A stretch of DNA of 64,000 bases from Ancistrus triradiatus (taxonomy: Eukaryota > Chordata > Actinopteri > Siluriformes > Loricariidae): positions 264,501 to 328,500 of the forward strand of contig JAJAGP010000367.1 of the NCBI GenBank assembly GCA_025084515.1, given 5' to 3'. Position numbers and translations under genes: made by a program. Shown here piece after piece: positions 42,306 to 54,360 of this stretch. The stretch's first letter is position 1; each line of letters starts with the position of its first letter. The notes under the pieces were generated by a model, which was not told the DNA's origin, ran no database searches, and was given only the letters and a program-made list of their open reading frames with translations.

Positions 42306-45235
42306 TCACCAGCTTTAGTCCATGATCACACAGTCTACTGAAATCCATCTCAAGTCTTGTTAAAGCCTGGTCTTCGTTGGGTGCAAACACTAGAAGGTCA
42401 TCTAGATAGCAAACTAGTGTCAGAAAGTTCTGGTCACCGAATACATTCATCATAAAGTGCATGAAACTCACCAGACTGATGCGTAACCCTTGTGGAAATC
42501 TATCAAACTCAAAGGCCCATGGGTGTTGTGTTTCAATGTTATAGAACCCAGACATTAAATCTAGTGCACAGAATATGCCATTTCCTCCTAAGGCTGCTAA
42601 ACAATCAGACTGATGAGGTAATGAGTGAGCGTCTTTAGTTGTACATGCGTTCAACCAACAGTAATCTATGCAGATCTCCCATTTTTTCCCCACACAAGTA
42701 CATTACATTCATTACAGGATTTTTGTATGATCTCTTGTTCCTCCATCTCTGAAAGTACCTGCCTCAACTTCTGATACTGCCCGGGAAGGACATGACGGTA
42801 TGGCAGTCTGAACGGCCGAGTATCAGACAGATGGATGTGGTGGACAAAGTTCTCGGCCCTTCCACAATCTAGATTGTGCCTTGAGAACACGTCCTCATAC
42901 TTCTGAACCAGCTGCAATAATTGACCCTTCCAATAGGATGACACTTCACAGGACTCAATGTCTAATTCACTCAAACCAAGCTTCAGCAGAGCCTCCTGAA
43001 GACTGGAATCAGAACCATTGCTGGGACCAGCATGCATTGCCTGAGTCTGCACTTTTACTTCACCTGTTGACCGATCATTGCTTGAGTCAAGGTGTTCGAG
43101 TAGGGCCCTGCTTAAGTTCACTAATTACATTTGTGCCAAGTATGAGCTGGTTTTGCTGCCCTGGAACAACCAATGTAGGCACACTGATGACATAACCATA
43201 CACCACCATTTTCAGTTGATACATGCTCTTGGGCTGAACTTTAACACCTCCACAGCCAACGAGGGTGATGTCCGTCTTTACTTCCTTAAGCTCAGGTGGC
43301 AGCACTGCAATTCATTTTCAACCATCTCAGTCATGCTGCATGTCATAGAACTGCTATCAAGTAAAGCACACAAGGACATTTCACCATTCACCAGAACATT
43401 GGAATAGAATAGACTGTCAGCTTTCACCAAGTGTGTTACATTTTGGAACAAAACCGCTTGGTCACTGGTGACAGGCGAAGAACTCCATTCATATGTGGAC
43501 AACATGTCTTCATAGCTGAGGGTGTGACTCTTTCCACTCCCCAATGTGAGTTCATCAGTTTTCTTGATGCCGACTATTATTTTGCTGTGCAATAGGTACA
43601 GAGGTTCTGGTGCACTCTCGTTTCTGGTGTCCAACTTCTAGATAACCCAGGCAGTGCTTTTCCCTCATGCAGTGTGGAGCGAGTGGAGTGTGATTTGCCC
43701 CCACAGACACGGCAGAGAGAAGTCCACGTCCAGGGCACTGCTTGGGAGGTGACTGCCGCAGGAGTAGGCTGGCTTGTACATTCTAACATTCTAGCATCAG
43801 TGATTGTTAATAAACACTGTGCTCTTAATCAATAACTAATTACATTTTCTGTTTTCTCTCCGAGCTGTGTTCCGGCAGTTCCAGCCCCACACATGATGTA
43901 CATCTGATGGAGCTCCACTGTGCATAATTCACATTTTATTCGACCATGACTCCATGACTTTAGTTTCGCTCTTAGATTTATCATCATACCCGGCCCACTT
44001 AATGTCGATGTGCATACTTCACATTCTATTCAAACTTTGACTCCATGACTTTAGTTCGCTCTTAGATTTATCATCTACGCCCGCCCAAGGAGGTTGGGTC
44101 CCTTTTTGAGTCTTGGTCCCTCCCAAGGTTTCTTCCTAGAACTAGGGAGTTTTTTCCCTTGCCACTGTCGCCCTAGGCTCGCTCAATTTGAGATTGGACG
44201 TAGTTATTAGGAGATAATCTAAACCTGTAAAGTTGCTTTGAGACAATGCTCCATTGTAAAAAGCGCTATATAAATAAATCTGACTTGACTTGACTTGACT
44301 AACACTCTCTCCAACGTGGCTGAGTACTCGCTCCAAAGTGCTGGGGTCTGACACCAACTCACTTGGTTTTTCGGGGCTGCTTGGGATACACGCTGCTCTA
44401 TTCACACCCACGCACTCCTCTTGGTCAGTTCCTTGAGGATCAGTTGCTACTTTAAATGCACAAGTAGTGGTAGACACGAGACATTTTTCTGTATTGGCAC
44501 TCTCTCTGATGTTCGTCAACAGCCTATTGGATTTCCATAACTAACCGTTTGGTAATAGGCTTGCACTTAAAAATGCTACAGAGATCAGAGTCGGGACAGA
44601 TCTTAATGAACATCAGGGAAATTTCATTCTTGTACATTGTACTTATCAATCCTATCACCGTGGACCATGTGTGGTTCTTTAACATCAGATTTGATAACTA
44701 CATTTAGTCTGCAAAGATGAAGGATGTTGCTACAAGGTTCAGCTGTAGTTGTTTCTGATACCACTAAATGTGTCTGAACTACCGAGGTCTGACTGGCTAG
44801 TATGTGATTAACTAGAGTCACCTATTTGATTCCCTAATTCTTCAATTAGTTCAAGCAACTGCTGTGAAGTGTTATCATTATTGGTGGAAGGGGTCGAGCA
44901 CATAGGCTTAGCAGGCCCATTAACACCAGTACATTCTAGATGTAAAGGGTCACTATACATTAACACTCTGGCTTTACTTTCCAGTGCTCTCAGCTGTGCT
45001 ATTTAGCCCCTGCCAATGACTGGTGTGCCAACATCATACTGAAATGGATGCTTCCTCCCTTCCAAGTCACCAACTGGGTGTATGCATGAGAGAGGTATTA
45101 GTAATGTTAACTAATCACTAACAACTATCACTTACATAATATCACAATGTTGCCACTGGCCTCCCACTTAACGTCTCAGCTGTTACACTGTTGACCCTGG
45201 CGATCGGCGGCGGCTGACCTTAAAATCCGGATCAT
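42306..45235 (-). mobile_element. Ty3/gypsy element: gag, protease and RT part
   Basis: Minus-strand order: gag remnants (45100-44300; PHMVHGDRIDKYNVQE, then SPEKPSELVSDPSTLERVL); a decayed zinc knuckle CRVCGGKSHSTRST (last Cys lost) near 43710; protease with ALLDSSS where LDSGS is expected; VVPGQQNQLILGTNVISEL; RT N-terminus (YEDVFSRHNLDCG; HVLPGQYQKLRQVLSEMEEQ); and RT core ICIDYCWLNACT, ALDLMSGFYNIE, FPQGLR, LVCYLDDLLVFAP (YLDD intact). It breaks at GLKL where the second ERV is inserted; RT resumes at 31328. An L2 piece splits gag. TGGTGCCATGATCCGG on the minus strand near 45235 could be its primer site. Confidence 0.88.
43793..44299 (+). mobile_element. L2 LINE 3' end inserted in gypsy gag
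   Basis: Starts CATCAGTGATTGTTAATAAA (as in the L2 at 13964) and ends GCGCTATATAAATAAATC followed by TGACT repeats. An imperfect duplication TAACATTCT/TAACACTCT flanks it. It is a 5' truncated copy with no coding part. Confidence 0.82.
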
Positions 45236-45237
45236 GG

Positions 45238-45465
45238 CACCAGATCATCTACGCCGCCCAAGAAGGTTGGGTCCCTTTTTGAGTCTTGGTCCTCCCAAGG
45301 TTTCTTCCTAGAACACTCGGAGTTTTTCCTTGCCACTGTCGCCCTAGGCTTGCTCAGTTTGGGATTGGACGTAGTTATTAGGAGATAATCTAAATTTGTA
45401 AAGTTGCTTTGAGACAATGCTCCATTGTAAAAAGTGCTATATAAATAGATCTGACTTGACTTGAC
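45238..45465 (+). mobile_element. L2 LINE 3' end, second copy
   Basis: Nearly the same as 44075-44299 (GGTTGGGTCCCTTTTTGAGT to TGACTTGACTTGAC). Confidence 0.85.
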
Positions 45466-46280
45466 CAGATTTATGTAGCATACTCGAAATGGGAAATGCA
45501 GTTTAAGTGAGGCAAGCACACACACACCAGAAGTGAAAATTAGCAGATTTAATGCTGAATAAAAGTAGCAGCATGGCACACAGTAAGTTCATGCAGCCAA
45601 AACAGCGCTCTCCAAATGTCCATACAAGCATCCACTATGCTTTGTTTTTTTTTTTTAACAAAATAACATAAATTAATACATTTGCAGGAAAATACAATGA
45701 AGTATAATTAAAACAATTTAGTATCTTTGTGATACCATGTTTAAAGTGTTCAATAAATAATCTCAAATTCAACTTCTTCCATTACAATGCAACTCAGTAC
45801 ATAAATTAACTCAGCTAAACTATGTTTGTAAGGAACTGACCTTAAAACTTAACAGGATCATGAACATATAGCACCGTAACTAATATATCAAAACCCCCAG
45901 ATCTCAAACACACAATTAACACATTACAAACATACAAACATGAACATACCTGAATAAAAGAAGCATCATGGGGCACAGCAAGTTCATGCAGCTAAAACAG
46001 CGCTCTCCAAATGCCTAGCCGATAATCGGAAAAACGTGACCGAGATAAACATTGGCAAAGATTCACTCACATTAATCATAAACCTCCATAATCTGTTTCA
46101 ACCACATTGTTCATCTTCAATACTTACATTTTTTAAATGTAATATAAACAAAATTCATGTATTATGTAGGCTTTAAAAAATTTCAACTGGAGAGCTATAC
46201 AACACGTCTTACCCATACAAGCATCCTGCTAACAGTGGCAAGGGCTAACAAGTGGCTAAAGATTAAATAAAAAAAAAGTT
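45466..46280. repeat. Repeat block, probably gypsy LTR
   Basis: Bases 45466-45730 recur at 53646-53900 (AAAACAGCGCTCTCCAAATG, TACAAGCATCCACTATGC). Part of the block is repeated internally near 45950-46015. Its place upstream of gypsy gag suggests an LTR, but I could not fix the ends. Confidence 0.45.
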
Positions 46281-46620
46281 TAGTTTTAATTTAGTTTATT
46301 TGCACAGCTTAAAATACAATAAATAAAAAATATTTATAAAATATAATGCAGGAAGAGACAAAAAACTTAAATAGGTTTAAATAAAGCCTCCACCTACATA
46401 AGTATAACATTTCACAATATTATAGAAACATAATAAATCAAATCAACAAATCACCTAAATAATACCAACATAACATACAGGAAAAAACATGAATTTACAA
46501 ATGGGTGTGTTGTGTATGTAACAAATCATACAGCTATACAAGCAACAATACAAAAAATACCTTCAATAGGGCTCTTAAATGGGCTCTTAACTGTCTCTGG
46601 ATAAGGGTGTCTGCTAAATG
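46281..46620. repeat. Start of duplicated block B (matches 1-345)
   Basis: Direct match to the window start. At 46590-46620 it contains CTGGATAAGGGTGTCTGCTA, the tail signature of a fish tRNA-derived SINE. Confidence 0.7.
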
Positions 46621-48530
46621 CTGTAAATGTAAATGTAAAGCCAATCGATAACAATGGCCTAAAAGCTAAGTGCTAACAAGAGGCTATCAACTAATGAAGA
46701 GCTAAGTGCTAGCAATTTTCTAATAAAAGTTAACAATGGCTAATTGCTAACCAGAGGCCAAAAGCTAACAACAGGCTAGCTAAACACTAACTGCTAAGAA
46801 AGAGTTAAAATCTACCAAGTGGCTAAAATAGAGACTAACTGCTAACAAGAGGCTAAGAGCTGAGAAAAGCTAAATAATTAACAAAAGGCTTGGTTCTAGC
46901 AAGAATCTAAGAGCTAATAAGAAGCTAAGTGCTAGTAAAGTACTAAGTACTAACAAATGGTAAAACCAAACAAACGGCTAAGGTCATAGGGAGGTAGAGA
47001 AGTGCTAAATGCTAATACGAGTTACAGCCTTCAAAATGCTAAATGCTGGCAAAATCCAAAGGGAAACAATTTTTAAATGCTAGGTGCTTGCAAAGCTTGC
47101 TAACACAAGCTAAAGGCTAACAATGACTAAGGGTGTATTCACACTGAGCACGGTTGCCTTGAACTGGGCCAGAGCGCGAATGGGGAGGGGGGACAAACGC
47201 GCTCTGGCCCGCACTCTCAGTAGGTTCAAACAGAAACGCTCCGGCGCACTTTCGTCATTACCATACGCGCTCGCACAGCACACTTCATGGTTGTACATGT
47301 GTGATCGGGTAATCACAGACATTTATGCCGTTCTTTGGTTGTTTTGTGCGCGCTGTGCAGCTGCCTCCGTAAGCACGGAAATAAGTGCGTCACATCATCA
47401 GTACATTTATTATAAGGCTTATTAGGGCTGTGTGTCAGCGCGCACAGAGAAACCAAAAAGTCACATTGTAAGTACAAGCAGGAAGTCTGCTGTACAGCAC
47501 AATAAGCCAGAACACAGAGCGCTGCATTATCAATGCACTTATTATGAGGCTTATTAGGGCTGTGTGTCAGCGAGCACAAAGTGAAAGACAAAACCATGTA
47601 TAAGCACAAGCATAGAGTCCGCTGTGCAGCATAAGAAGTTGGAACACAGTGAGCTGCACTGTGAATGCACTTATAATAAGATGTATTAGGGCTGTGTGTC
47701 AGCGCGAACAAAACGAAACCAAAGAAAGGCACAGAAGTATGTTATTATCCGATCACATAGGTACAACAATGAAGTGTGCTGTGCTGTGTGGGCGCGTCTG
47801 TGATGACGAAAGCGTGCCACTCTGGCGCACCTATTTCAAGCACGCCAGGGCGTGATTCATGAATTGCGCCCGGGCGCGATTGGGAGCACTCACACTAGCC
47901 AAACAAACCGCGCTTGGGTACGAAACGCGCCCGGGCGTGGTTCGAATAGCCTAGTGTGAGTACACCCTTAGTGAATACTTGAGTCCAACTGCTTTCAATG
48001 AGCTAAATGCTAATAAAAGGCTAACAATAAGTGCTAAGAAGTTAAGGGCTAACAAGAACTAAAAGCCTAACTGGCAGTTAAGTGCTAACAAGGTGCTAAG
48101 GGCTAACAAGTAACTAAGGGTCTGACAAAAACAAACGACACACTAACAAGAACCTAAAAGTTAACAGCGATATGTCCTATTAAATTATTTAAACAGGCTA
48201 AATGCTAACAAATGTCTAACAAAAGACAAAAGTATTATCAAGAGGCTAAGGGAAAACAATGGGTTAACAGTTAATAGCAAAAATTAGCAAATGTTAGCAA
48301 AGAAAAAAAAAAGTGTAAGTACTAAGACATTAGAAGGGCTAGTAAAAGGCTAAAAGGTCTATCAGGGAGCTAAGTACTAAGTGCTAAAAAAAAGCTAATG
48401 ACACGTTGCGAAGAGGCTAAGAGGCTAGTGCTAGCAAAGTGCTAGCAGTCGTCGAAGTGCAAAGATGAGGCTAACGGCTAACAAAAGAATACATGTGAAG
48501 AAGTGTTAAGACAAAAGCTAACTAGTGTCT
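46620..48530. repeat. Degenerate 'gctaac' minisatellite, block B
   Basis: Same array type as 900-1862, interrupted by a TIR element at about 47135-47968. It lies downstream of copy B. Confidence 0.8.
47135..47968. mobile_element. TIR element with three 132-base internal repeats
   Basis: Ends are inverted: GGGTGTATTCACACT left, GGGTGTACTCACACT read inward from the right. It is GC-rich with many GCGCCCGGGCG-like palindromes near the ends. Inside, a unit of 131-133 bases containing ATTAGGGCTGTGTGTCAGCG occurs at 47421, 47552 and 47685. Block A shows the unoccupied site (GGCTAAGTGAATATTAC at about 1138). No transposase. The superfamily is not assigned. Confidence 0.75.
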
Positions 48531-48551
48531 AATCATGACGATGATGAAGAT

Positions 48552-49114
48552 CTAAACAGGTATTTCTCCTCTATGATTAACAGGTAAGATGATCAGTGGT
48601 TCTGAGTTATAACCTTCATCATTGTCACATGGACTGAATAATGGATAGAGTTTCTCAGTGGAAGGCTGCAGAATGTAAGAGTAGATATGAGATCTGATCT
48701 CCACATCATAAAAGGAGACCAAACCCTCCTCATAATCCACCAACACTCCCACCTTCTCCACCTTCTGTTTCAGCCTGAGAGGAACATCAGGACCAGCAGC
48801 AGCTTTGTACTCATTCGCATTCCATAGGCCCACAGTCCAGAATCCATTCTGAGGACGTAGTGTAATTCCCCAGTCCTTCCTGTTAATGGACTCTCTGGCC
48901 ACTCCTAATATCCACTCAGTTTTCCCCCTGACCTGAACCTCATAGTAACATCTCCCTGAGGAGAAACCCTGCTTACCCAGAATACCAAGTTCATAATCAA
49001 ACCTTTCTTCTGTATCAGGAATATTCTGTCGTCTGTTTCCACATCTCACTTGTTTTCCATCATCAGACAGGATGAGGTAAGGATGAGCTGTATCAGGATC
49101 CAGAGTCACATTAA
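48552..49114 (-). CDS. Copy B exon 5: PRY-SPRY (B30.2) domain
   Basis: 563-base terminal exon. VNVTLDPDTAHPYLILSDDG, GRCYYEVQVRGKTEWILGVA, PQNGFWTVGLWNANEYKA, VGVLVDYEEGLVSFYDVEIR, then SEPLIILPVNHRGEIPV and stop. Full-length domain. Confidence 0.9.
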
Positions 49115-49205
49115 CTGCCAGAAACACAATGTGATGCTTTTAATGCTCAACTAAAACCAGCAAATGATTCAGTGGATCAACATTTCATTTTTCTGGAGAC
49201 ACTGA

Positions 49206-49259
<54 letters not shown>

Positions 49260-52200
49260 GAGAGAGAGATAGTGATGCAATGTATGTTTTCCATGTTTTC
49301 AGGATGGCGGAGTGTGTGTAATTGAAACTGTGCAGCTCTCTGAATACACACACACACACACACACACACACACGCGCGCGCGCACACACATGCGCACACA
49401 CACAGTAAGCTGCACTGTATAAAAATGTAAAATATAAAAAGTAATTCTTACCTGCATATTTCTTCTTTGTGTTGAAATTCTCTGAAAAAGACTCATAATA
49501 TTGTATCAGTTCATCAAAGTTCAGTAAGAAGGAAAAACAATTATCAGGTTATATTGATATAACATTTAAACTATGGACTAATAATGATTTTGAGATATTT
49601 CACAATTTTTAAGTAACATCAAAAAACGCTAGAATAAAATTTAAGGACGTCTAGTTTAGCCAAAAAGTTTCCAGATGGAGTTTCTTAAGGCTTTAGGAGA
49701 ACCTGAATGTTAGATGTTCTCATTAAAGCTAAGGTGAGATTTACTGAAATGAAGCAAACCCACATAAAGACTCAGTCACTTGTACACTATTACTCCAAAC
49801 ATTTAGCCAAAGCCCCTGTTTGTGTTCATACACACATTATCACACCATTCTTTTCTTGGTTATGAAAGCATGGGAAGATGTGCAGGAGAAGCTGAAGCTG
49901 AGCTTAAAGACTGATTTAATCAGTAAGAACAAGAATTCCAAGTCAGTCCATTTAGTCCATGAGAGCTGATTCTCCTGATCAGAGTAAATTAATGATCTAT
50001 AAAAAACCTCCACACTGAGGAGGTGAGGCTGGAGCTCTTGGACCAAGTCTGGTGTTTCTCAGCTTCCTGGGTCACTTTTGCTGTCTGAAAGCCAGAAGCT
50101 ACTGTGCTGAACCAGGATCAGTTTATTTGCTGAAGCCTGTAGCCATTGATCCTGCTCAAAATAACACTTCATCATCTGCTAGATGGTTTGATTAAAATAC
50201 TAGGCTTGGTCATTTGAGAATTAGAAAAGAGTTTATTCTAAATTCTGCACCTGGTCAGTGTGAATTTCTAGCAGAGAGCCAAAGCATCAAATGATGTCAA
50301 ACAGCAGGATTTGAGTTGGAATCTCAGCTGGTTGATTAGATCCAGGAAATGCTTCATCTCAGCTCAGCGGATCAGTGATCAGTTCAATCATTCAGTTTAT
50401 AAGTTTAAAAGTCCAGGACTGATAAATGTATGTGACCCACTGAGCTAACGACTTCTCTGAGGGTCTGGTGTTCAATAACATGAGGTGAGTTTGGAGGTGT
50501 GGGTTATAGAGGTGCCACAATCTCTATATAAAATCAGTTCCTGTGAGCCATTCTCTGATCCAAACTAAACTCAGAGCAGCTTTAAAGATGGACTGTAAGT
50601 ATTACACAGATACAGTCTTTTATAAATGATGTTTCATAGCTGTAGTTTAGCTCTGTGTCTTAATTTAAACAAACTCTTAGATGAATTCCTGTTTTCTATA
50701 CTGATGGAGAGATGTGCAGAGGGAGGGGCTGAGATCATCTCCCATTCTTCATTAACTCCATCATTCAAACTGTCCTCTTTATAGAAAGAGATTTAGTTCA
50801 TCAAAAGGAATCAGAGTCACCAACCAGAGCAACAACAAACACCAAATACTAACTACTACTGACTGCAGGGGATTCTGGTATTAACTAGAATTTAAATAGA
50901 ATACTAAGTATAAATAAAAGATGAGACATTGTTAGATAAAGTAACTGAAATATTACCTTTCTTTTGATGAAAATCCCCAGTTATTATCAGTCCAACAGCA
51001 ACGATCAAGGCTAAAGCTGAAATGCTGAGAACAATCTTCCTACCATGAAGGACTTTATCTAGAAATGAACCCAAGTACAATTATAGTAAGTTACAAATCA
51101 TGTTAAATGAACAATGTGATCATTAATCATTAAGTAACTGTAACACACACTGATCACTGTGGTAGGGAAATGTAAGGAAATTAATTTTGGTGAGTTCTGA
51201 TTACCTTCAATGGTGACATGAAAAGTAGTGTCATCATACCAGGATCCATCATCAACAAGACACTTGTAATCTCCTTCATCATGGCGTCGGAGCACTGAGA
51301 GTTTGAGGGAAGTGTTTCCTTTCTGTAGCTCCTCTTTAAACAGTGATGTTCTTCCTCTGTAGAGCTGATTCTGATTTTCATTTATGTCTTTATGATCCTC
51401 ATAGAGATGAACTAATGCGTTCTTTAAATCTACTCTGAACCACTCGACCCTCAGGTCCACAGCACTGATGTTGGGTTCGATAAAACAGGGCAGAACCAAG
51501 TCTTCACCAAATACAGAAACAAGAGGAGCATCTGGACCAACCACTGCAAAACGCTCTGCATTGTGGGTAAGAAACAAATGAACAAACAGCAAATTACACA
51601 TGTAGCTTGTTTAATCAGAAAATCTCATGCATGTCAGGTTCTGCCTTTAGATATGAAAGTTAAGAAGTTAAATACAGTTAACATCAACAAAGTGTAGGTC
51701 AAAATAGTAACCTATTTCTCACTAATGAATAATATTTCATAGTACTGATAATAAATAAAATTTATGTCCAATAACCCAGTACCAGTGACCATGCCCTTTG
51801 CCTGACAGTGGGTGGGTGTGGTTTTGGTTCCTGCTCATTTTGTAGCTGGTGTTTCCTTGTAAGCTTTCCCTCACCCTCCTTCTGACTGGTCCTACAGCTT
51901 TTATTCTACCTTTTTTTAAACACCAAAATGATTTCTGAAAGCACAGCTGTAGTAAATAAGTCTGGTATAATGGAGAGGCAATCTTATAGAACTTTGGAAT
52001 AGAACTTGAATGAAATTCAATTCAATAATTCCCTATGTGACTCAGTTAATGTGTTTAATCTCACATGCTTCAATTTAACTACTTAGAAAATTACAAAAAG
52101 AATTCCCTTCAAATTAAACAGCTGCAGAAAAGTTACATTTATCATACGGTACATCAGAAACAAGAAAAATCAAATCCATCTCCACTAGAGCAATGCAGGA

Positions 52201-52389
52201 CCTACAGAAATTAAATCCTAAAAATCCTTCAGGTTACCCAGCCATGCTCTGTAAATGTGAATCTTACCAAACACACGTATGTACAAAGTACAGCCAGACA
52301 GCACAGACAGACACATCATGGAGATTATTACCTGATTTGGATTCCATAGAGCTGCAGAGAATCAGCAGAGTCACACGGAGAAACTTCAT
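48552..52389 (-). CDS. Butyrophilin-like receptor, copy B (IgV-TM-B30.2)
   Basis: Exons: signal peptide 52332-52389, IgV 51205-51555, TM 50957-51058, linker 49452-49481 and B30.2 48552-49114. All joins are phase 1, so the CDS is 1104 bases (367 residues plus stop). The architecture matches copy A: one V-set domain, one membrane helix, and intracellular PRY-SPRY with no IgC exon. Unlike copy A, its introns are free of large insertions, so this is the better candidate for an expressed gene. Differences from A cluster in the IgV (VEWFRVDLKNALVHLYEDHK) and the C-terminal tail (NHRGEIPV). Likely a cell-surface immune receptor; ligand unknown. Confidence 0.85.
49208..49402. repeat. (TG)n and (CA)n/(CG)n microsatellites
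   Basis: A TG run at 49208-49256 and a CA run with CGCG interruptions at 49345-49402, in the linker-B30.2 intron of copy B. They account for several spurious frames. Confidence 0.95.
49452..49481 (-). CDS. Copy B exon 4: linker
   Basis: 30 bases encoding ENFNTKKKYA, between CTTTTTCAG and GTAAGA. Confidence 0.75.
50957..51058 (-). CDS. Copy B exon 3: transmembrane segment
   Basis: 102 bases: DKVLHGRK, then ISALALIVAVGLIITG and DFHQKK. The helix end carries an Asp not present in copy A. Confidence 0.82.
51205..51555 (-). CDS. Copy B exon 2: IgV domain
   Basis: 351 bases, 117 residues. GEDLVLPC and DEGDYKC give the two cysteines, VEWFRVDL the core Trp. Acceptor CCACAATGCAG, donor GTAATC. Confidence 0.88.
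52332..52389 (-). CDS. Copy B exon 1: signal peptide
   Basis: MKFLRVTLLILCSSMESKS, then a phase 1 donor GTAATA. One change from copy A in the hydrophobic part (F to C). Confidence 0.83.
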
Positions 52390-52483
52390 CCCTGAAAGAC
52401 ACTTTATCATTTCTACAGCAGAATGTTCCACAGCTACTTGTTCTGTTTTAAAGCTCTGATTAGAACTGAATGCACTTTGTGAG

Positions 52484-52491
52484 CTTATAAC
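52484..52491 (-). promoter_or_regulatory. TATA-like element of copy B
   Basis: GTTATAAG on the minus strand, about 95 bases upstream of the ATG, as in copy A. Confidence 0.4.
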
Positions 52492-52829
52492 AGCGCTGGG
52501 TGTGTAGAGCTAAAATGAAAATACTCACTCATCACTGTAAACTTTAACACTTCTGCATTCCTCTCAATTTCTCCAAAAACAGAAAAACAGTCCAACTACA
52601 CACAAACCTGTATGTTCATGCACCGACCAGTTCAGGCTTAGAGAGATATAACAACAACTTTCAATCAACACATAAAAGTCTGATTGGATCTCCTTCCTTA
52701 CAGATTAATCCCTGTACTCCCTTTAACATGGAATGGATTTGGTTCAACATACTGTTAGATGGAAACAGCAACAATAACATAATTAATGTACAAACCATAA
52801 TCTTATGTATAAGTCAGGAAATGTTGATC

Positions 52830-53640
52830 TTCGAAGGCGATGTCAAATTGGAGCTTTCCCTTACATATTTCTAACACCGTTTGCCGTTTGACATTTTAAA
52901 TACATCATCTCCCTCTAGTGGACAAAACAGTTTACATCAATATTAGAATTGTGTTTACTGTAGATATATAGCCACTTGTTTTCATCTTTCAGATACATTT
53001 TTCAAATCTATTTAGCCAATTGATAGATTTTTAACCAATCTGACTGGCCTACTCTAATCCTACACATGTAGCAGAGATAGATTAGGATATACATGCTGGA
53101 GTATTCTTTTAATTTAAGGGTTTGAGGTCACACATTTTAGGTCCCAGTCAGAGATTATGAGTCACTCGTACCTGATCCAGTGCCACAGCCATCTCAAAGG
53201 TTCAAACCGTGTCCGTGTTAGCAGCTATGATGGGGAGCCTCTGTAAGAGCATTTGAGTTGAAGCTTCTGTCATGAACATTCACCTTTAAAAATGATGAAG
53301 ACACAAACACTATCCAATTGCTTACTCAATAGATTATTTATTAAAAAACATTTTTAACGAGCTGGATTAGCTACAACCTTTTTTTTTACCATACCTTATG
53401 TCAGAGAGCTACACAACTTCAAAACTTCATTGTTTGGACCCATGGTCAACATTGTGTGTGTACTCCTGTAAAATACACACCTCTGTGACCAGACACTGAC
53501 AAATAACACAGCAAGCTGGACTGGAGGGGCACCTACTGACCACACTCTGCCTCTAACTGCTTATCCTGTAGAGGTATCCCCACAAGGGTTTAGATAATAA
53601 CACGGGGTTCCTGGTTTAAAGCTCAGCACCTCAGCCCCTT
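52830..53640. other. No gene recognised
   Basis: Homology to block A ends near 52830. The following sequence up to 53640 shows no reading frame or repeat that I can name. Confidence 0.4.
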
Positions 53641-53902
53641 TACTGCCAATGTAGCATACTTAAAATCTAAGATGTAGTTTAAGTGGGGCACACACAGACC
53701 AGAAGTGGAGATTTGCTGATTTAATTCCGAAGTAGCATGGGGAACAGTAAGTCTATGCAGCCAAAACAGCGCTCTCCAAATGCCCATACAAGCATCCACT
53801 ATGCTTTTTTTTTTTTTTTTTTTACAAAAGAATATAAATTAATACATTTGCAGGAAAATACAATGAAGTATAAGTAAAACAATTTAGTGTGTATCTTGGG
53901 AC
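53640..53902. repeat. Repeat block shared with 45466-45730
   Basis: Same sequence as upstream of the gypsy element, with a longer T run at about 53804-53823. It is cut by the gag-repeat element at 53903. Confidence 0.7.
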
Positions 53903-54360
53903 TGTAACGGATCGCCTCAGACTTAGGCTCGCCATGCCCCTCCTTGTCACTAGGGGTGATCCGGACAATGACATTTGCGGTGCTCTGCCAGCTTGCGGAG
54001 CACCCAAAGGAGAAGCTAAGGCCCGATTTAGGATTGCTTTCAGCTGTATGGACTGTATTTAAGCAGAGCCCTAGCTCTCCCACCTCGCAGGGCATTTCAC
54101 GTTCTTACAGTGGCATGTTTTGTTTGGCGGCAGTTTCCGCCTTTAGTGACTTTGGCCGTGTTCTGTATGCTCCATTTGTTCCCGTGTGTGGCAGAGAAAA
54201 AGCTCCTGTTTTAGTGTCAGCCAGATGCTTTGTTTGTTCCCGCGTGTCGCGGAGGTAAGCTCTTTTGTTTTGGTTAGCAGTGTTATGTAAAATAAAACTA
54301 TGGTATTTCATACAGAGCCGGCACTCATCTCCTTTCTCCCCGTACAGTCCCGCCATTACA
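53903..54360 (+). mobile_element. 5' LTR of gag-repeat element copy 2
   Basis: TGTAACGGATCGCC to CGCCATTACA, 458 bases. TATA-like CTGTATTTAAGCAG at about 54053; AATAAAACTATGG at 54292 could serve as the polyadenylation signal. Followed by GAATACCCCGCCAAACTA as in copy 1. Confidence 0.8.
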
